Below are positions 1 through 7,957 of a stretch of DNA of 7,957 nt, piece after piece (positions within the stretch are counted from its first letter, which is position 1; every line of letters starts with the position of its first letter). The translations under genes and the position numbers were made by a program. Under the pieces are notes generated by a model, which saw only the letters and a program-made list of their open reading frames with translations, was not told the DNA's origin and searched no databases. The DNA is from an uncultured Clostridia bacterium (GTDB taxonomy: Bacteria > Bacillota > Clostridia > Oscillospirales > CAG-272). Location: contig CAMGGT010000030.1 in NCBI GenBank assembly GCA_946055715.1, positions 1-7,957 of the forward strand, given 5' to 3'.

Positions 1-836
1 CCGAACACAGGGTCTTTCGCGCCGGGTTTGCAGATCAGATTGTTGATGGCCGCCATGGCTGGCACCGGCGAGATCTGAGACAGAAAACTGCAAATGCCCA
101 GCGCCAGGGTCCGGCGAACAATGTCGGCTTTCGGCCGGAAATCCTGTTTGGAAAGGGTCACCGTTTTGGTATGGCAGATGTACCATACCGAAAGGGCGGC
201 GGTTGCCACCTGACCGATGACGGTGGCAATGGCGGCACCGGCCATGCCCCATTTGCAAAGGAATATGAAGATAGGGTCAAGGATGATGTTGATGACGGCA
301 CCCGTAAGCGTGGAAGCCATGGCGAATTTCGGGCTTCCGTCTGCACGGATGACCGGGTTCATTGCCTGGCCGAACATATAAAACGGGATGCCGAGCGAGA
401 TCCGGAAGAAATAGATTTTGGCATGCAGGAAGGTCTCTTGGTTGACCTTTCCGCCGAAGAGAGTGATGATCCCCTCCCCGAAGATCAGATAAACGGCCGT
501 CAGAACGATGCCGGCGATGACCGTGCACACGATGGCGTTGCCCATGCTGCGTGAGGCATCATGGGGCTTGTTGCGGCCATGACTTAAACTGACGAAGGCG
601 CAGCAACCGTCACCGATCATCACGGCGATGGCCAGGGCAATGACCGTCAGCGGAAAGACGACCGTGTTTGCGGCATTGCCGTAAGAACCGAGATAGTCGG
701 CATTGGCAATGAATATCTGGTCGACGATGTTATACAGTGCGCCGACCAACAGCGAAATGATACAGGGCACAGCATATTTGCCCATCAGTTTGCCCACCTT
801 TTCTGTCGCAAGGCAGGACGGATCGTTTTGTTGCAT
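1..836 (-). CDS. MATE-family multidrug/cation antiporter, N-terminal 278 residues (partial at left edge)
   Basis: Inner-membrane exporter of the MATE family (MepA/NorM/DinF-like), expected to expel drugs or other organic cations in exchange for Na+ or H+. The frame is open from ATG at 836 to the window edge with no stop. GGAGG at 846-850 lies 9 bases before the start. Seen in the protein: an N-terminal TEKVGKL stretch (residues 11-17), then a hydrophobic helix leading to LYNIVDQIFI (34-43), IGDGCCAFVSLS (74-85), GQAMNPVIRADGSPK (156-170) and NIILDPIFIF (183-192). These are family hallmarks in the usual order and closely resemble clostridial members. Full-length MATE proteins have about 450 residues and 12 helices, so roughly the last 170 residues lie outside. 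The gene is transcribed away from the atp operon and has its own promoter and a structured leader. The substrate cannot be predicted. The family call is secure. Confidence 0.93.
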   Translation of the reverse strand, partial: MQQNDPSCLATEKVGKLMGKYAVPCIISLLVGALYNIVDQIFIANADYLGSYGNAANTVVFPLTVIALAIAVMIGDGCCAFVSLSHGRNKPHDASRSMGNAIVCTVIAGIVLTAVYLIFGEGIITLFGGKVNQETFLHAKIYFFRISLGIPFYMFGQAMNPVIRADGSPKFAMASTLTGAVINIILDPIFIFLCKWGMAGAAIATVIGQVATAALSVWYICHTKTVTLSKQDFRPKADIVRRTLALGICSFLSQISPVPAMAAINNLICKPGAKDPVF

Positions 837-862
837 ATCGGTATACCTCCATTTGAACGCAA

Positions 863-899
863 AAAAGGTGTAAGTTCCAAAGTTGGACTTACACCTTTT
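863..899 (-). promoter_or_regulatory. Long inverted repeat in the MATE leader: attenuator hairpin or repressor operator
   Basis: AAAAGGTGTAAG (863-874) is perfectly complementary to CTTACACCTTTT (888-899). After a one-base bulge the pairing continues with TCCA/TGGA around a four-base loop. In the - strand transcript the stem is followed by a run of six U (four of them part of the stem end), and the ribosome binding site lies 12 bases farther on. It therefore looks like an intrinsic terminator placed in the leader, between the promoter and the gene. The same dyad could instead be the operator of a dimeric regulator (TetR, MarR or MerR type). The sequence shows the symmetry; the mechanism is inference. 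Confidence 0.62.
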
Positions 900-917
900 C
901 GGCTACACACTGTTGGT

Positions 918-946
918 ATTGTATCGCAGACCGGCGTTTTTTTCAA
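918..946 (-). promoter_or_regulatory. Sigma-A-type promoter of the MATE gene
   Basis: Read on the - strand, TTGAAA (941-946) and TACAAT (918-923) are separated by exactly 17 bases, close to the housekeeping consensus. Transcription would start near 911, giving a leader of about 75 bases before the ATG at 836. The sequence just upstream of the -35 box (949-968) consists of A and T runs, as in an UP element. The start site is inferred. Confidence 0.72.
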
Positions 947-948
947 AG

Positions 949-968
949 GTTTTTTTACACAAAAAAAC
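949..968. repeat. T7/A7 inverted repeat upstream of the MATE -35 box
   Basis: GTTTTTTT (949-956) and AAAAAAAC (961-968) are perfect complements around ACAC. The repeat sits directly upstream of the TTGAAA box of the MATE promoter. An UP-element role (binding of the RNA polymerase alpha C-terminal domain) is plausible but not shown. Confidence 0.45.
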
Positions 969-1019
969 AGGTTTTCCATGCGGCAAAGCCGTAAAAACGC
1001 ACGGAATAGGCACAGAGAC

Positions 1020-1097
1020 GGGGCTGTCGCATTAAGACAGGGGCGAAAAGAGAAAATAGGGGTTGTCGCAAATTGTTTTTACATTCGCGACAGCCCC
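1020..1097. repeat. Small palindromic element with perfect 11-bp terminal inverted repeats (possible MITE relic)
   Basis: GGGGCTGTCGC (1020-1030) recurs as its exact complement GCGACAGCCCC (1087-1097), enclosing 56 bases. A third, one-mismatch direct copy, GGGGTTGTCGC, lies inside at 1059-1069 and can pair with the right end over about 14 positions around an 11-base loop. The terminal repeats and lack of coding capacity resemble a miniature inverted-repeat transposable element or the joined ends of an insertion sequence. I see no convincing target-site duplication. Read on the - strand, the inner hairpin is followed by a T-rich stretch and could also act as a terminator. Origin and role are inference. 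Confidence 0.5.
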
Positions 1098-1170
1098 CAC
1101 ATCAGCCGACTCAGCTTCGGCATTGATTTGTAACTTTTTTGTCAGAAGTGAGGATTTTTGCGGATATTTC

Positions 1171-1200
1171 TTGCAATTAATGTCTGTTGCGTGGTATAAT
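1171..1200 (+). promoter_or_regulatory. Promoter of the atp operon
   Basis: TTGCAA (1171-1176) and a perfect TATAAT (1195-1200) are 18 bases apart. The -10 box is preceded by TGG, giving an extended -10 (TGN) motif. Transcription is predicted to start near 1207, leaving a leader of roughly 58 bases before the ATG at 1265. No other equally good promoter is seen before the operon. The start site is inferred. Confidence 0.75.
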
Positions 1201-1264
1201 AAACAGAAAACGGCGCAGATTCGTGGGTCACTGAACAAGACCTTGTGCCCGGAGCATCTGAAGT

Positions 1265-1657
1265 ATGAAACATCCAACGGATAACCGTTTTGATACCTAC
1301 CCGGAGAGCGGTCAGCACATGGGCGAGCGGAGACAGTTGTTCCGCTCGGTCGCCTTTTTTTTGCAGATCGGCTGGTCGGTGGTGGTGCCCATTGTGGTCA
1401 TGTCGTGGCTCAGTTCCTGGCTGTGCAACCGCTTTGACATCGGCCCTTGGCTGATGATCGTGGGCATCCTGGTCGGCCTTCTGACGGCCGTCGCCGGCTT
1501 TATCCGCACGCTGCGCGCAGCCCTTGCCAACCTGCCGCAGGACGAAGACAGGGACGGGCAGAACATACAAAACGGCCATAAGGCCGATCCGGACGGCGCA
1601 GAAAATGCCCGCCCGACAGAAACGGAAAACGAAACGGAAAAGGAGAAAAAGCCATGA
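1265..1657 (+). CDS. atpZ: AtpZ-like small membrane protein, first gene of the ATP synthase operon
   Basis: A 130-residue protein resembling the AtpZ/AtpI-type family (putative F0F1-ATPase accessory protein). Residues about 27-50 and 59-83 form two membrane helices. The link carries NRFDIGPWLMIVGILVG, similar to the family's DxxxxxxPWxxxxGxxxG pattern. Family members lie just upstream of atp structural genes and have been linked to Mg2+/Ca2+ supply or synthase assembly; the precise role is unsettled. Residues about 91-130 form a hydrophilic, probably disordered tail rich in D, E, N and K, which is unusual in length. GGAG at 1251-1254 lies 10 bases before the ATG, and the gene begins about 58 bases after the predicted transcription start. 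The stop overlaps the next start by four bases (ATGA), indicating translational coupling. The family call rests on the motif, topology and location. Confidence 0.75.
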   Translation: MKHPTDNRFDTYPESGQHMGERRQLFRSVAFFLQIGWSVVVPIVVMSWLSSWLCNRFDIGPWLMIVGILVGLLTAVAGFIRTLRAALANLPQDEDRDGQNIQNGHKADPDGAENARPTETENETEKEKKP

Positions 1658-2218
1658 AGCAGAACCGCGCGGCCCAAAAAGAAACGCTGTTTGTGTTGGC
1701 AGGGTCGCTTGTGCTGAGTTTGCTGATGCAGGCCATATTTCTCCTGTGCGGAAAATGGCGGCTCGGGGTGCTGTACAGCAATCTGATCACCGTTTTTGTC
1801 ACCACCCTCAATTTTTATCTGATGTGCCTCTCGCTTGAAAGGGCGGTTGCCCGCGGCGAGGAGGAAGGGCAGGTCAAAGCCAGGATGAAGGCCTCCTACA
1901 CCGCCCGCATGCTGTTGCTTGCCGCTGTGGTCGGCGGGTGCGGCTATGTGGCGGTGACATGGGGCACCTTTGACCTGTGGGCATTGCTGATCCCGCTGGT
2001 GTTCACACGCCTGACCCTTCTGGTGCGCGGCCGTATGCTGGCAAAGCAAGAGCCGACCCCCGCGCCTGCCCCAGACACGCAAGCCCATACAGACAAAACC
2101 GCCGAGTCTGCCTGTGAAGACAAGCAGACAGAGGGCCAAAAAGAGCAGACCCCGCCGGCCGCATATCCCCCGGGCAAAAGGCCGCCTCTGCGCGAGATGC
2201 TGACGGGAGGTGAAGAAG

Positions 2219-2226
<8 letters not shown>
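1654..2226 (+). CDS. atpI: ATP synthase protein I (AtpI-type membrane protein)
   Basis: A 190-residue protein fitting the ATP synthase subunit I family. These proteins precede atpB and help assemble the c-ring or stabilise the complex without being part of the final enzyme. Four hydrophobic segments are visible at about residues 13-32, 37-57, 85-104 and 107-126. A charged loop (about 60-82) separates the pairs, matching the four-helix topology of the family. Residues about 132-190 form a Pro/Glu/Gln/Lys-rich hydrophilic tail that looks disordered and makes the protein longer than the common 120-130 residue members. AAGGAG at 1640-1645 lies 8 bases before the ATG. The start overlaps the atpZ-like stop by four bases, and the 3' end overlaps the atpB start by eight. 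Sequence conservation in this family is low, so the call leans on topology and position. Confidence 0.75.
2205..2221 (+). promoter_or_regulatory. Ribosome binding site deciding the atpB start
   Basis: GGGAGG (2205-2210) lies 8 bases before ATG 2219. An in-frame GTG at 2210 overlaps this site itself and so cannot be the start served by it. The ATG at 2219 is therefore preferred. The site lies inside the end of atpI, so translation of atpB is likely coupled to that of atpI. Confidence 0.7.
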
Positions 2227-3546
<1,320 letters not shown>

Positions 3547-3585
3547 TCCCTTTCTTTCAAAACAGCAGGAAGGAGGGCGCGGCCC

Positions 3586-4089
3586 ATGCTTGAGACCCAG
3601 GCGCTGGACATTATCAGCGTCAATATATGGCAGATCCTGATCTCTTTGGCTAACCTTGCCATTCTCTTCTTCATCTTAAAGCGCTTTTTGTTTAAACCCG
3701 TGCAAAAGATGTTGGAAGCGCGCCGCCGGGAGGTGGAGCAACTGTACGGAGAGGCCGAGACCGCCAAAGAGCAGGCAGAGCACGACAAGAGCATCTATGA
3801 AGACAAACTTGCCGCCGCCGACGACGAGGCGCGGGATGTGGTGCGCCATGCCATGACCAAGGCCAATGAGATGAGCGACGAGATCCTGGCCGACACCGGC
3901 CGCAAGGTCAGCGAGATGAAGGCCCGCGCCGAGGCAGACATCGCCCAGGAGCGCAAGCGCGCCGTCAATGCTCTGAAGGACGAAGTGGCAGACCTCTCGC
4001 TTGACATTGCCGAAAAGGTCATCGGCCGCGAAATCGGGGAAGAAGATCATCGCGCGCTGATCGACGACTGCATCAAAGACCTCAAATAA
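3586..4089 (+). CDS. atpF: F1Fo ATP synthase subunit b (peripheral stalk)
   Basis: A 167-residue peripheral stalk protein that anchors the F1 head to subunit a as a dimer. One membrane helix lies at about residues 14-34 (WQILISLANLAILFFILKRF, 15-34), followed by FKPVQKMLEARR (36-47), the usual motif where the helix leaves the membrane. A long charged, alanine-rich helix (about 40-145) would form the right-handed coiled coil. The C-terminal region, with LSLDIAEKVIGREI around 135-148, matches the delta-binding end of the family. Length is normal (about 160-170). AGGAGG at 3571-3576 lies 9 bases before the ATG. The gap to atpE is 39 bases. A single b gene is present, so the stalk is expected to be a homodimer. 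Confidence 0.96.
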   Translation: MLETQALDIISVNIWQILISLANLAILFFILKRFLFKPVQKMLEARRREVEQLYGEAETAKEQAEHDKSIYEDKLAAADDEARDVVRHAMTKANEMSDEILADTGRKVSEMKARAEADIAQERKRAVNALKDEVADLSLDIAEKVIGREIGEEDHRALIDDCIKDLK

Positions 4090-4169
4090 ACCGGGGGGCA
4101 TTCGCCCGTCGGTCTTCCCCTGCCGCCCAAAGGGGCGGACAACCACTCTACATGAAAGGACACGCGAAC
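4090..4169 (+). other. atpF-atpH spacer with GC-rich hairpin
   Basis: An 80-base spacer where many operons have overlap or a few bases. CCGCCC (4123-4128) and GGGCGG (4133-4138) form a six-pair GC stem with a four-base loop. No U-run follows, so it is not an intrinsic terminator. It may slow RNA decay or set relative expression; that is inference. AAAGGA at 4155-4160 serves atpH. Confidence 0.5.
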
Positions 4170-4712
4170 ATGGCAACCGAAGTCGCAAAGGTATATGGCG
4201 AGGCGCTTTGGAGCTTAGCGGCAGACGAAGGGCTGGAAGAACGGTTTCTGGCAGAGCTGAGGCAACTGGACATCACCGCACAGCAGAACCCCGGCTATCT
4301 GGCCATGCTGGCCTCCCCGGCGTTGCCCGCAGAGGCGCGCAAGCAGTATGTGACGGATGCATGGACGGGCAACCTCCATTCCTATCTGGTGCATTTTCTC
4401 TGCGTTCTGATCGACCACGGCCGCGTGTTGTCCCTTTCTGCCATTATTTCGGAATATGAGGCGCTCTACCGCGAAAGCCGGCACATTTCGGTGGCACAGG
4501 TCACCAGCGCCACCCCGCTGTCCGACGCACAGCGTGAAAGCTTGCGCCTGCGGCTGGAAAAAAAGAGCGGCGGCCGCGTGGAGCTGGTCTGCCGCACAGA
4601 CCCCGCCCTTCTGGGCGGATTGCGGGTGGAAATGGGCGGCTATCGCTATGAAGGCACCGCGCGCGCCCGGTTGGACGAACTGCGCCGCCGCCTGACCGAA
4701 ACCGTCCTCTGA
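4170..4712 (+). CDS. atpH: F1Fo ATP synthase subunit delta
   Basis: A 180-residue protein (OSCP/delta family) that caps the alpha3beta3 hexamer and binds the C-terminal ends of the b dimer. The N-terminal helical domain opens with VAKVYGEALWSLA (5-17), the family's usual start. The C-terminal domain carries DPALLGGLRVEMGGYRYEGT at about 149-168, equivalent to the family's D-x-x-L-x-G-G-x-x-x-x-x-G consensus, followed by a final helix ending LDELRRRL. Length is normal (about 175-180). ATG 4170 is preferred because AAAGGA (4155-4160) lies 9 bases upstream. An in-frame ATG at 4152 would add six residues but overlaps that site and has no good one of its own. The gene sits between b and alpha, as in most bacterial operons. 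Confidence 0.94.
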   Translation: MATEVAKVYGEALWSLAADEGLEERFLAELRQLDITAQQNPGYLAMLASPALPAEARKQYVTDAWTGNLHSYLVHFLCVLIDHGRVLSLSAIISEYEALYRESRHISVAQVTSATPLSDAQRESLRLRLEKKSGGRVELVCRTDPALLGGLRVEMGGYRYEGTARARLDELRRRLTETVL

Positions 4713-4750
4713 CGGTTCTGCCGCGGGCGGCTTTGCCGGGCGGCGCCCGG
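4700..4750 (+). other. Two hairpins at the end of atpH and in the atpH-atpA spacer
   Basis: AACCGTC (4700-4706) and GACGGTT (4711-4717) pair perfectly over seven bases around CTCT, and the atpH stop codon (4710-4712) lies in the loop and stem. Farther on, CCGGGC (4736-4741) pairs with GCCCGG (4745-4750) around a three-base loop. Neither is followed by a U-run, so read-through into atpA is expected. A role in RNA stability is possible but not shown. Confidence 0.5.
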
Positions 4751-4778
4751 ACCCTATAAGAAAGGAACGGTCACAACC

Positions 4779-6287
4779 GTGAATCTGCAACCCGAAGAAA
4801 TCAGTCAGATCATCAAAAAACAGATACGCGACTATGAGACAAAGGTGGACGAGGCCGAGATCGGCCGCGTCATCACCGTGGGCGACGGCATTGCCCGCGT
4901 CCACGGGCTGACCCGCTGTATGGCAGGCGAGCGCATTCTCTTTGACGGCGGAGACGTCGGCATGGCACAGAGTTTGGAAGAGAACACCGTGGCCGTAGTC
5001 ATGCTCACAAACGGGGGCGCCGTGCGGGAAGGCACAGTCGCCCGCCGCACCGGCGAAGTGGTCAGCGTCCCCGTAGGCGCCGCCATGCTGGGGCGCGTGG
5101 TGGATGCGCTGGGTCGTCCCATTGACGAAAAGGGCCCCATCGACTATGAAGGGACCCGCCCCGTGGAGCGCATTGCCCCCGGTATCATCACCCGCAAGAG
5201 CGTCAGCGTGCCGCTGCAGACCGGCATCAAGGCCATCGACAGCATGATCCCCATCGGCCGCGGCCAGCGCGAGCTCATCATCGGCGACCGCCAGACCGGC
5301 AAGACCACCATCGCCATCGACACCATCATCAACCAGAAGGGGCAGGGGGTTCTGTGCGTGTATGTGGCCATCGGCCAGAAGAACGCCACCGTGGCGGAAG
5401 TCACGGAGACACTGCGCCGGGCAGGTGCCATGGACTATACCATCGTGGTCACGGCGGGCGCCTCCGACCCCGCACCTCTGCAATACATTGCGCCTTATGC
5501 CGGCTGTGCTATGGCAGAGCACTTCATGGAGCAGGGAAAGGATGTGCTGATCGTCTATGACGACCTCTCCAAACACGCGGTCGCCTACCGCGCCCTGTCG
5601 CTGCTGATCCGCCGCCCGCCGGGACGCGAGGCCTACCCCGGCGATGTCTTTTATCTGCATTCCCGGCTGTTAGAGCGCGCCGCACGGCTGGCGCCGGAAT
5701 ACGGCGGCGGTTCCATCACCGCCCTGCCCGTAATCGAGACGCAGGCCGGGGACGTGTCGGCCTACATTCCCACCAATGTCATCTCCATCACCGACGGCCA
5801 GATCTTTCTGGAAACAGAGCTGTTCCATTCGGGCATCCGTCCCGCCGTCAACCCCGGCATTTCGGTCAGTCGCGTGGGCGGCAGCGCCCAGATCAAGGCC
5901 ATGAAGAAGGTGTCCGGCTCGCTGAAACTGCTGTACTCTCAGTACAGAGAGCTGCAATCTTTTGCCCAGTTCGGCTCGGATCTGGATGCCGACACCAAGC
6001 GCCGCCTGGCACAGGGTGAACGCATTGTACAGATCCTCAAACAGAAAAAGAGCAGTCCCATCCCTGTGGAAAAACAGGTGGCCATCATTTACGCCACCGT
6101 GCATGACTATTTGCAGAATGTGCCCACCGAAGAGGTTGCTGCCTATGAAGCGGGGCTGTATGCCTATCTGGACGAGCGCTACCCCGACTGGCTGCGCAGC
6201 ATCCGCGACACGGGCGTGATGACGGAGGAAGCCGAACAGACCCTGTGCACCGCGCTGGACGCCTACACAGAGCGTTTTCTCAACTGA
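4779..6287 (+). CDS. atpA: F1Fo ATP synthase subunit alpha
   Basis: A 502-residue non-catalytic nucleotide-binding subunit of the F1 head. The N-terminal crown domain (about 25-95) precedes the nucleotide-binding domain with P-loop GDRQTGKT (169-176, K175 and T176) and the Walker B region [12 protein letters not shown] (256-267). [20 protein letters not shown] (278-297) is a family signature. The arginine finger R365 in [11 protein letters not shown] (361-371) reaches into the beta catalytic site. The C-terminal helical domain follows to the end. Length is normal (about 500-510), and no key residue is missing. Start is GTG at 4779, with AAAGGA at 4761-4766. The 12-base spacing is somewhat long, but no better in-frame start exists near it and the [16 protein letters not shown] opening is typical. 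Confidence 0.98.
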   Translation: MNLQPEEISQIIKKQIRDYETKVDEAEIGRVITVGDGIARVHGLTRCMAGERILFDGGDVGMAQSLEENTVAVVMLTNGGAVREGTVARRTGEVVSVPVGAAMLGRVVDALGRPIDEKGPIDYEGTRPVERIAPGIITRKSVSVPLQTGIKAIDSMIPIGRGQRELIIGDRQTGKTTIAIDTIINQKGQGVLCVYVAIGQKNATVAEVTETLRRAGAMDYTIVVTAGASDPAPLQYIAPYAGCAMAEHFMEQGKDVLIVYDDLSKHAVAYRALSLLIRRPPGREAYPGDVFYLHSRLLERAARLAPEYGGGSITALPVIETQAGDVSAYIPTNVISITDGQIFLETELFHSGIRPAVNPGISVSRVGGSAQIKAMKKVSGSLKLLYSQYRELQSFAQFGSDLDADTKRRLAQGERIVQILKQKKSSPIPVEKQVAIIYATVHDYLQNVPTEEVAAYEAGLYAYLDERYPDWLRSIRDTGVMTEEAEQTLCTALDAYTERFLN

Positions 6288-6352
6288 CGGGCGCACGCCC
6301 GCATCCCCACGCAAAATGACATGCGGCCGTATGGCCGGAAAGGAGGGCGCCC

Positions 6353-7957
<1,605 letters not shown>

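Larger units (their letters stand above)
837..1264. other. Divergent intergenic regulatory region, no gene
   Basis: These 428 bases separate the MATE gene from the atp operon and are visibly richer in A/T than the flanking genes. They hold the two divergent promoters, the MATE leader hairpin, a T-run/A-run inverted repeat (949-968) and a small palindromic element (1020-1097), each listed separately. Short open frames exist on both strands, but none has a ribosome binding site or a recognisable product. I see no tRNA or known riboswitch here. Confidence 0.8.

Noticed and set aside
171..554. 127-codon + strand open frame inside the MATE region
   Set aside because: It is the complement of the MATE coding sequence, which has clear family motifs in the other strand's frame; the + strand product is a charged shadow.
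785..979. 64-codon - strand open frame covering the MATE promoter and leader
   Set aside because: Its start lies upstream of the predicted transcription start and it has no ribosome binding site. It could be a leader peptide only if transcription began farther upstream.
1105..1121. GCCGA/TCGGC hairpin before the atp promoter as a terminator
   Set aside because: The stem is only five pairs with a seven-base loop and no immediate U-run; the T-run lies about 13 bases farther on.
1063..1284. Short + strand open frame across the atp promoter region
   Set aside because: It runs through the promoter boxes, has no ribosome binding site and shows no conserved feature.
4215..5660. Very long (481-codon) open frame on the - strand, antisense to atpH and atpA
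   Set aside because: It lies opposite two unmistakable conserved genes. Its product is His/Ala/Gly-rich without a recognisable domain, as expected when a GC-rich gene is read on the opposite strand.

Overview
The window is an ordinary-looking piece of a GC-rich bacterial chromosome. It carries most of an F1Fo ATP synthase operon on the + strand and, divergent from it, the 5' part of a MATE-family multidrug exporter gene on the - strand. Gene order (atpZ-like, atpI, atpB, atpE, atpF, atpH, atpA, atpG, atpD), strong AGGAGG-type ribosome binding sites, consensus sigma-A-like promoters and the clostridial style of the MATE protein suggest a Firmicute of class Clostridia, perhaps an Oscillospiraceae/Ruminococcaceae-like gut anaerobe. 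The taxon is inference; no rRNA or other marker is present.

Layout. Positions 1-836 (- strand) hold the first 278 codons of the MATE transporter, cut by the left edge. Positions 837-1264 are a comparatively AT-rich divergent regulatory region. It holds a good promoter for the MATE gene (941-946 / 918-923), a strong inverted repeat in its leader (863-899), a small palindromic element with perfect 11-bp terminal repeats (1020-1097) and the presumed atp promoter (1171-1176 / 1195-1200). Positions 1265-7957 are the atp operon: two small assembly/accessory membrane proteins (AtpZ-like and AtpI), the Fo sector (a, c, b), then F1 subunits delta, alpha, gamma and the first 200 codons of beta, which runs off the right edge. 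Subunit epsilon (atpC) is presumably just beyond.

How the genes work together. AtpZ and AtpI are accessory membrane proteins that precede the structural genes and are linked to c-ring assembly or ion supply. Subunits a and c form the ion channel and rotor. Subunits b and delta form the peripheral stalk. Alpha and beta form the catalytic hexamer, and gamma is the central shaft. Catalytic and coupling residues are intact in every subunit that can be checked.

The most informative observation is in the c subunit. It carries a Na+-type binding signature (E63-T64-T65 ... Y68) and has Glu30 where the classical Na+ rotor has Gln. This is the two-carboxylate arrangement described for the Fusobacterium nucleatum rotor, so the machine is predicted to be Na+-coupled. 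I see no wholly new system. The other points worth a second look are the MATE leader hairpin, the palindromic element and several structured gaps inside the operon.
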